DNA of 15,059 bases, from positions 1-15,059 of the forward strand of contig VSOB01000070.1 of the NCBI GenBank assembly GCA_009774625.1. Direction: 5' to 3'. Positions 7,515-12,781 of the stretch are shown here, piece by piece. Within the stretch, counting starts at the first letter, position 1; each line of letters begins with the position of its first letter. The translations under genes and the position numbers were made by a program. The notes below the pieces were generated by a model. The model searched no databases. It worked only from the letters and a program-made list of their open reading frames with translations, and was not told the origin of the DNA. Source of the stretch: Lachnospiraceae bacterium (GTDB lineage: Bacteria; Bacillota; Clostridia; Lachnospirales; Lachnospiraceae).

Positions 7515-7528
7515 TGAACATACGTTTG
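7515..7528 (+). promoter_or_regulatory. LexA/DinR-like box B over the start codon
   Basis: TGAACATACGTTTG matches 12 of 14 positions of CGAACRNRYGTTYC. It overlaps the end of the ribosome site and contains the TTG start at 7526. It lies about 8-20 bases downstream of the predicted transcription start. Boxes A and B are arms of one 11-base inverted repeat (7481-7491 and 7517-7527). Confidence 0.6.
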
Positions 7529-8788
7529 AAAAATATTATATTTCATATAGATGTCAATTCGGCCTTTCTTTCCTGGGAGGCCGTTTACCGTCTGACTCAT
7601 AAGGGCGGAAAGCAAGATCTCAGGGAGATTGCCTCTGCGGTAGGCGGGGATGTCACTCTCCGTCATGGAATCATACTGGCGAAATCTATCCCAGCAAAGG
7701 ACTACAGGATCAAGACAGGGGAAACCATCCCGGAAGCCAGGAGAAAATGTCCGAATCTGGTGCTGGTTCCACCCAACTATGGCCTGTATGAGCAGTGTTC
7801 TGCAGCTTTTATGGGAATCCTCCGGGAATATTCCGATGTAGTGGAGCAGTACAGCATTGATGAAGCGTTTGTTGATATGAGCGCAAGCTGCCATCTGTTC
7901 GGGACACCGGAGGAAACGGCGGCACAGATAAAAGACCGCATCCGGGAAGAACTGGGGTTTACGGTCAATATCGGGATATCCACCAATAAGCTGCTTGCGA
8001 AGATGGCGTCGGATTTTCAGAAGCCTGACCTGGTTCACACCCTCTATCCGGAGGAAATCAGAAGGAAGATGTGGCCGCTTCCTGCATCGGATTTGTTTTT
8101 TGTGGGACATGCCACGGCGGGGAAACTGTTTTCCATGGGAATCCGGACGATTGGAGAACTGGCAGCCGCAGATCCGGCATGGTTAAAGAGTATGTTGAAA
8201 AAGCAGGGAGAGATCATATGGGGCTTTGCCAACGGAATCGATCTTTCCACGGTACTGGTACAGCCGGCGGCAAATAAGGGCTATGGGAACAGCACCACAA
8301 CGCGTTACGATGTGACGGATGTGGAAACAGCAGACCGTGTGCTTCTGGCTCTTTCCGAAACCGTTGGAAACCGCCTTCGTGCAGATCAGGTACAGATCAG
8401 CGTGGTATCTGTAGGAATCCGGTATTGGGATCTGTCTTATGTTTCCCATCAGAGGGGACTGCAGAGTCCGACAAATCTGACTGTGGAGCTTTATGAGGCG
8501 GCCTGTGATCTGTTCCGCGAACTATGGGATGGCAGACCCATCCGAAATCTGGGAGTGCATACGGGCAGAGTAAATGGGGCAGATTCCGGCAGACAGTTAA
8601 ATCTCTTTGATGAGACAGATTATGAGAAACTCTCCAGAATGGATGAGACAGTGGATGAGATAAGAAAGCGTTTTGGAATGGATGCAGTGATACGCGCAGC
8701 ATTTCTTGATCAGCCCATTGATCATATGAGTGGAGGAATCTCAAGGGAAAAACGGTCCGTGGACTATGAACGGATCATAGTCGGATAG
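7526..8788 (+). CDS. Y-family translesion DNA polymerase (DinB/UvrX-like)
   Basis: I place the start at the TTG at 7526 (MKNIIFHIDVNSAF), served by AGGAGGTG at 7509-7516; the upstream ATG at 7487 has no good ribosome site. The product has 420 residues. The catalytic residues are visible: Asp9 in HIDVNSAF and Asp112-Glu113 in YSIDEAF. The palm, fingers, thumb (helix-hairpin-helix around FVGHATAGKLFSMGIRTIGEL) and little-finger domain follow. Phe14 sits at the steric-gate position, while the residue before it is alanine rather than the usual aromatic. QLNLF (residues 357-361) is a textbook sliding-clamp motif. It belongs to the broad DinB/UmuC group, closest by feel to the UvrX-type enzymes carried by Gram-positive mobile elements. 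The upstream promoter and two LexA-like boxes suggest SOS control. Chromosomal housekeeping polymerase IV is a less likely identity. Confidence 0.9.
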   Translation: MKNIIFHIDVNSAFLSWEAVYRLTHKGGKQDLREIASAVGGDVTLRHGIILAKSIPAKDYRIKTGETIPEARRKCPNLVLVPPNYGLYEQCSAAFMGILREYSDVVEQYSIDEAFVDMSASCHLFGTPEETAAQIKDRIREELGFTVNIGISTNKLLAKMASDFQKPDLVHTLYPEEIRRKMWPLPASDLFFVGHATAGKLFSMGIRTIGELAAADPAWLKSMLKKQGEIIWGFANGIDLSTVLVQPAANKGYGNSTTTRYDVTDVETADRVLLALSETVGNRLRADQVQISVVSVGIRYWDLSYVSHQRGLQSPTNLTVELYEAACDLFRELWDGRPIRNLGVHTGRVNGADSGRQLNLFDETDYEKLSRMDETVDEIRKRFGMDAVIRAAFLDQPIDHMSGGISREKRSVDYERIIVG

Positions 8789-8804
8789 AAAGGGGGAACT
8801 GGAA

Positions 8805-9116
8805 ATGGCATTTGGAATCGGTATGAATACTTCCGCAGCAGATGCAGGCAGAGTCAGAGGGACGCAGAAACGAATTGCGTGTGAGTGCTGGTTTACCAGT
8901 ACAGGGAAGATTATGCCCCTTATGTTGAAGGTACAGGATGAAAACGGTGAGATTCAGACAATCTGGGATATTACCGTGCATTCCCAGGAAAAAAAGAGGT
9001 ATACCGGGATTCCCTCTATAGAATATGACTGTACGCTGGTGCTCCAGGGCCGGAAGGTAAGGGCATGGCTGATCTATTATCAGTCAGAGAGTCAGTGGGT
9101 GATCAATTTCCGATAA
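8805..9116 (+). CDS. Small protein of unknown function in the SRAP-polymerase cassette
   Basis: I do not recognise this family. The ATG at 8805 has AGGGGGA about 9 bases upstream and comes 16 bases after the polymerase stop, so it is almost certainly co-transcribed and real. The product has 103 residues, with no signal peptide or membrane segment. It is rich in aromatic and beta-forming residues (CECWFTS, IWDITVHS, YDCTLVLQ, AWLIYYQ, QWVINFR), suggesting an all-beta fold. It has two close cysteines (CEC) but no clear metal site. The position equals that of YolD-type partners of UvrX polymerases, but the sequence does not look like YolD. An unlabelled analogue of such a partner is my inference. 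Confidence 0.8.
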   Translation: MAFGIGMNTSAADAGRVRGTQKRIACECWFTSTGKIMPLMLKVQDENGEIQTIWDITVHSQEKKRYTGIPSIEYDCTLVLQGRKVRAWLIYYQSESQWVINFR

Positions 9117-9160
9117 AGATACCGGAGGACATATTGTGTCTCTCCGGTATCTTTTTCTTT
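9117..9160 (+). terminator. Intrinsic terminator of the SRAP-polymerase cassette
   Basis: AGATACCGGAG (9117-9127) and CTCCGGTATCT (9142-9152) form a perfect 11-pair stem with a 14-base loop, followed by TTTTCTTT. It begins at the base after the stop codon of the 103-residue protein. Confidence 0.92.
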
Positions 9161-9169
9161 CTGTTCTAT

Positions 9170-9770
9170 GGTTATGGATCAATTGAACAACGCAGCAAAA
9201 CGGTTACGCTGATTGGAGAAGCCGGTTACACAAGTGTTGCCGATCATATCAATATGGAAAATTATGAGGCTGTAGAGGAGTTTTATTCTGCTTATCTGGA
9301 AAATCGGGATGCCATGGTGACGATATCTGATGTAAATCCGGACGGAATCATAGGGGCAGTTACGTTTTTATACAGAGAAGGGATATTTCATTTATGCACT
9401 ATGAAGTGCTGATCTATCATTCCAGTCTGCGTCAGTATTGGAGGGTAAAACTGCTTTCCGATAAATGAAGAGAGTTCACTGCCAAATATATATTCGGTTT
9501 AAGTTATGTGAATTGGAATATCTTCCGGTTTCCCCTGAGGAGATACGGGAAAGGACTGTATTTGACGAAGAGCATCAGACCTATCCCTGGGCGCCGCTGA
9601 GATGCGGTGTACCAGATGCTCCTGTGTAATGATGCTGTCATAACCTATGAGCTTACGGCTCGATTCCTGGAGGATAGAAGTTTTCAGTATCTGGGAAACA
9701 GGATTTTAAATCATGGGATCGGAGATATACCCAACTACCGGTATCGTATCAATTTTACCGTCTCTCCTGT
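9170..9770 (+). pseudogene. Decayed mobile-element accessory lipoprotein gene (DUF6070-like)
   Basis: No intact gene remains, but pieces of one protein run in order through shifting frames. They are TVTLIGEAGYTSVADHINME... GAVTFLYREG (to about 9380); GYFIYA in frame +3; HSSLRQYWRVKLLSDK then TGA at 9466-9468 then REFTAKYIFGLSYVNWN in frame +1; EEIRERTVFDEEHQTYPW from 9537 in frame +3; and NDAVITYELTARFLEDRSFQYLGNRIL in frame +1 from about 9630. The order and wording recall DUF6070-type lipoproteins carried by integrative conjugative elements of gut Clostridia, a match made from memory. Several frameshifts, at least two in-frame stops, a missing signal peptide and a probable internal deletion show that it is dead. 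Confidence 0.65.
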
Positions 9771-9780
9771 TTCGTCCGGA

Positions 9781-9960
9781 TCAATATCTGAAAGCGGTAC
9801 AATAAAAGTTTCTGATGGAATGATATGATTCAAAAGATTCTGCTGCTGAAAGACACTCCAGTATAGCTTTTTCTACTTTATCCAACAGGTCATTGGCTGC
9901 TTTTATAAAAAAGCGGTAGATAACGTAATGTGTACTTCTTACTGTACATTTATTTTTCTC
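9781..9960 (-). pseudogene. RelE/ParE-like toxin remnant
   Basis: The minus-strand frame reads CTVRSTHYVIYRFFIKAANDLLDKVEKAILECL... ESFESYHSIRNFY and stops at 9781. The start resembles the first beta strand of ParE-like toxins, and DLLDKVEKAIL resembles their helix 2. The segment after it is too short and the conserved C-terminal strands with the catalytic or binding residues are missing. It overlaps the end of the antitoxin frame, as in normal antitoxin-toxin pairs. No proper start codon and ribosome site are visible. Family assignment is tentative. Confidence 0.45.
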
Positions 9961-10150
9961 CGGAGATTTCCACATACTTCTTCATGGGTCATTCTTTTGC
10001 TGTCCTTTCCGGATGTCTGGTCTGCTTGATCCAGTGCCGCCTCTACGCCATCAGTCAACTGAGAATACATATCAAGGTTGAGAAGCACCATAGCGCCGTG
10101 TCCATTTTTCGTAAGATATACGGGATTTTCATATTTTTTATTTAAGATCT
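9939..10150 (-). pseudogene. Phd/YefM-type antitoxin, N-terminally truncated
   Basis: Read on the minus strand, the frame gives ENPVYLTKNGHGAMVLLNLDMYSQL, the conserved heart of Phd/YefM antitoxins. The tail GVEAALDQADQT... RMTHEEVCGNLRRK follows and stops at 9939-9941. The N-terminal strand and helix that should precede NPVYLTKNG are replaced by unrelated codons, and no ATG, GTG or TTG with a ribosome site occurs in frame upstream as far as the dacF promoter region. I therefore call it a broken gene. The toxin remnant lies directly downstream. Intact relatives repress their own operon and bind the toxin through the C-terminal tail, which is still readable here. Confidence 0.68.
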
Positions 10151-10203
10151 GAGAGTAATATCTGCTCTCTGTGAAAAAGAGAAGAACTGAAACGACGCTA
10201 CCG

Positions 10204-10232
10204 TTGACACCTGATTTACAATATGTTACACT
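10204..10232 (+). promoter_or_regulatory. Promoter of the D,D-carboxypeptidase gene
   Basis: A perfect -35 TTGACA (10204-10209), a 17-base spacer and TACACT (10227-10232) preceded by TGT (extended -10) form a strong sigma-A type promoter. The leader to the ATG at 10318 would be about 80 bases. Confidence 0.75.
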
Positions 10233-10317
10233 GAAATAGTATGTAAGTACTAATGAATAGACGTTTTAACTGGGTTTCAAAATATAAGACAAGAAACGAC
10301 CTGGGGTGTTATATAGC

Positions 10318-11802
10318 ATGAGAAAATCTATCAAAAAGCGCCTCCTTATTTTAGGAATGGGCGCTTTTCTTTTTAGTTATACATGCCTGGCCAACAGTTT
10401 TGTTTCCTGTGCCACCGATTATTTAGCAGAAGAAGAAGCGAGGCGTTCTCTTCCGATTGCATCTAACAGCTATGAAGAATGGCCGGATGGGCCTGCCGTG
10501 GGTGCACAGGGCGCGATTTTGATGGAGGCGGAAACAGGAACGATCCTTTATGAAAAGAATATCCATGAGAAGTTGTATCCTGCCAGTGTTACCAAGATAT
10601 TGACCTGCCTGATCGGGTCGGAAGAATGTCAGATGGATGAAGAAGTGACCATGTCTCATGATGCGGTGTTCAGCATTCCAAGAAACAGTTCTAACATTGG
10701 TCTGGACGAGGGAGAAGTCATCACGGTAGAACAGTGCATGTACGGAATCCTTGTGGCTTCTGCCAATGAGGCAGCCAATGCCCTGGCAGAACATGTCAGC
10801 GGCAGCATGGAAGATTTTGTGGCGTTGATGAACCGGCGTGCAAAGGAACTGGGATGTGAAAATTCTCATTTTGTGACCACCAATGGTCTGCATGATGAAC
10901 AGCATTACACTACGCCGTATGATCTGGCATTGATTGCGCAGAAATTTTTTGACAATGAATTACTGTGTAAAATGTCCTCCACTCCCAGCTATTATATTCC
11001 GCAGTCGCCCACACAGCCGGATGATGATTTGTATGCCAACACTCATAATCAGCTTTTGTTTCCGGGCGGAAAATACAATTATGAATATATTGTAGGGAGC
11101 AAAACAGGCTTTACCAGCGATTCCAGACAGACATTGGTTTCCTGTGCCGAAAAAGATGGTATGAAGCTGATCTGTGTGGTGATGCGGGAGGAATCTCCCC
11201 ATCAGTTTGAAGATACCATCAGCCTGTTTGAATATGGATTTTCCAATTTTCAGAAAGTCAATATTGCTGCCAATGAAAAGGAATATACGGTGGAAAACCA
11301 TGATTTTTTCCAGACAGATAATGATGTGTTCGGGGCATCCAATCCGATCCTTTCCATTAATCCTTCTGACAGTGTGGTAATACCGATTACGGCAGTCTTT
11401 GATGACCTGGATTCCGAACTGACCTATGATACGGAATCTTCCTCTTCTGTTGCTTCGATCCAGTATACTTATCATGGCATTCCGGTAGGAAGCGCAACAG
11501 TGGATTTGGCAGAAGGAGAAGCAGAAAATACATTTGATTTTGAAAATCAGAATCAGATGGAAAGTCAGGCAGATACAGAAGGGGAAACAGAAGAAGAATC
11601 AAGAGATGCGGGTGACAAAGTGATCTTTGTCAATGTCAGACTGGTAATTGTCTGGATTATAGGCATCGCCGGATTCTTCATCTTACTGTTCGTTGTAAAA
11701 GCAGTGGTCGATAACTATCAGTTCGCACAACGAAGAAAGGTAAGAAATCGACATAAGAAAAGAAAAAAGATCAAAACAGAATTTGATGATTTTGATTTTT
11801 AA
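10318..11802 (+). CDS. D-alanyl-D-alanine carboxypeptidase (DacF-like, S11 family)
   Basis: I choose the ATG at 10318 (MRKSIKK), with GGGGTG about 10 bases upstream; the in-frame GTG at 10306 lies within that site. The 494-residue protein has a signal peptide (basic start, hydrophobic stretch to about residue 30). A penicillin-binding transpeptidase-fold domain follows, with SVTK (Ser90-Lys93), SAN (148-150) and KTG (262-264). It trims the terminal D-Ala from peptidoglycan pentapeptides outside the membrane. After the catalytic part come a beta-rich C-terminal domain, an acidic linker (about 400-435) and a transmembrane helix of about 23 residues (LVIVWIIGIAGFFILLFVVKAVV). A strongly basic cytoplasmic tail ends the protein. 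The real membrane helix replaces the amphipathic anchor usual for this family and makes it longer than typical DacF proteins of about 390 residues. Confidence 0.93.
   Translation: MRKSIKKRLLILGMGAFLFSYTCLANSFVSCATDYLAEEEARRSLPIASNSYEEWPDGPAVGAQGAILMEAETGTILYEKNIHEKLYPASVTKILTCLIGSEECQMDEEVTMSHDAVFSIPRNSSNIGLDEGEVITVEQCMYGILVASANEAANALAEHVSGSMEDFVALMNRRAKELGCENSHFVTTNGLHDEQHYTTPYDLALIAQKFFDNELLCKMSSTPSYYIPQSPTQPDDDLYANTHNQLLFPGGKYNYEYIVGSKTGFTSDSRQTLVSCAEKDGMKLICVVMREESPHQFEDTISLFEYGFSNFQKVNIAANEKEYTVENHDFFQTDNDVFGASNPILSINPSDSVVIPITAVFDDLDSELTYDTESSSSVASIQYTYHGIPVGSATVDLAEGEAENTFDFENQNQMESQADTEGETEEESRDAGDKVIFVNVRLVIVWIIGIAGFFILLFVVKAVVDNYQFAQRRKVRNRHKKRKKIKTEFDDFDF
10334..10375 (+). promoter_or_regulatory. 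Terminator-like hairpin inside the start of the carboxypeptidase gene
   Basis: AAAAGCGCC (10334-10342) pairs perfectly with GGCGCTTTT (10360-10368). An inner stem TCCT/AGGA lies inside, and CTTTTTAG follows. It lies 16 bases after the start codon, in the signal-peptide codons. Function as an attenuator is a hypothesis. Confidence 0.4.
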
Positions 11803-11821
11803 CGAACGAAAATGAAAATGC

Positions 11822-11895
11822 AGAACGTCAGGACCTGGCCCGCGCCCGCTTTAATTTGCGAAGCATTCGTGCTCTGTCCTGACGTTCTTTTATTT
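11822..11895 (+). terminator. Terminator between convergent genes, overlapping the exonuclease 3' end
   Basis: AGAACGTCAGGAC (11822-11834) and GTCCTGACGTTCT (11876-11888) are perfect 13-base inverted repeats with a 41-base loop. On the plus strand TTTATTTT follows, so carboxypeptidase transcripts should stop here. On the minus strand the stem is followed by GCATTTTCATTTTCG, so it may work both ways. Confidence 0.65.
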
Positions 11896-12781
11896 TACCG
11901 GCATCTTCTTCCGAAATAAATTTCAGTGTTTTTACAATATAGACGCCATCTTCTTCCGAGTCTTTTCGGATGCGTATTTTTCCCTTCATATATCCATGCT
12001 TTTCACAATAGGACAGGCTGTAATAGTGTTTGCCGTTAGGGGTGAACCAGCGTATTTTCCGTTTCAGGTTTCTGTGGCAGTAATAGCATTTTGTACTGCA
12101 TACTTCTCTGTCTTTCAGTGCTTCCTGCTTATCGGGAAATTTGCGGGAAATGTATTTTGCATAATCATCAAAAATAATGTGGACTTCTTCCTTTCGGTTT
12201 GCCGGCTTATGAAACAGATCAAAAGACAGGTTTTTTTCCACCTCGCCGCCCAGTCTGGCCAATACTTTGGCAGTATAATAAGCATCACTGAAAGCGCGAT
12301 GAAAGGGAATGTCCTTTTCAATGCCCAGAAAATCCACTGCATATTCCAGAGAACGACGGGATTTCCGGTCCTCACAGGCGATACTGAACAGTTTCTGGAT
12401 GTCCAGAAAAGCCAGCGGGCTGCCGGTCAGTGGTTCCATATGATAATAGGCCATATTGCGCTGCAATTCTGTCAGATCCAATGGACCCCAGGTACCATAG
12501 ATCATATCATTACCGCACCAATCCAGAAAACGGTTTGCCACATGGACAAATTCATCACCCTTTTCCAGTTCTTCCATCTGCAGATGAATCAAATCTCTGG
12601 TGATTCTGTGCATTTCTTTGTAGATACGGGGATGAATCAGTTCATGAAACTGGCCGATGATCTGTTTTTTATTGTTTAATTTCACAGCGCCGATCTCAAT
12701 GATTTCAAATGGAATATCTTTGATCTCTCCTTCCGGAAAGCTGCTTTGATTCCATTCCAGATCGAATATGACGTAATTCAT
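11828..12781 (-). CDS. DEDDh 3'-5' exonuclease with C-terminal zinc-ribbon-like tail
   Basis: The 317-residue protein opens with the ExoI motif FDLEW (Asp7, Glu9). It has the second acidic site in YGTWGPLD (Asp102) and the ExoIII motif HRAFSDA (His161, Asp166), giving a complete DEDDh active site. It resembles the KapD/ERI-1-like branch of RNase T/DnaQ-fold exonucleases, so RNA or DNA ends are possible substrates. After about residue 185 comes an added region with Cys228, Cys232, Cys235, Cys259 and His262 (CSTKCYYCH... YCEKH), spaced like a zinc ribbon. A very basic end (LRKLKRARARS) follows. Its ATG overlaps the stop of the debranching-enzyme gene by 4 bases, so translation is coupled. Its last codons form part of a terminator-like inverted repeat. 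Confidence 0.88.
   Translation of the reverse strand: MNYVIFDLEWNQSSFPEGEIKDIPFEIIEIGAVKLNNKKQIIGQFHELIHPRIYKEMHRITRDLIHLQMEELEKGDEFVHVANRFLDWCGNDMIYGTWGPLDLTELQRNMAYYHMEPLTGSPLAFLDIQKLFSIACEDRKSRRSLEYAVDFLGIEKDIPFHRAFSDAYYTAKVLARLGGEVEKNLSFDLFHKPANRKEEVHIIFDDYAKYISRKFPDKQEALKDREVCSTKCYYCHRNLKRKIRWFTPNGKHYYSLSYCEKHGYMKGKIRIRKDSEEDGVYIVKTLKFISEEDAGKIKERQDRARMLRKLKRARARS

Noticed and set aside
7505..8110. Minus-strand open frame of 201 codons opposite the polymerase
   Set aside because: It is antisense to the conserved catalytic part of a real gene, with no start signal.
9930..10145. Plus-strand open frame of 71 codons in the gap before the carboxypeptidase
   Set aside because: It is the complement of the readable Phd/YefM remnant, which explains the open frame.
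9700..10310. attR repeat of the tRNA-Arg 3' end at the far side of the island
   Set aside because: I scanned for TTCAAATCTTCTCGGGGAC-like sequence before the carboxypeptidase and found no match, so integration at the tRNA remains inferred.
11996..12679. Plus-strand open frame of 227 codons opposite the exonuclease gene
   Set aside because: It is fully antisense to an enzyme with complete catalytic motifs and shows no recognisable protein pattern.
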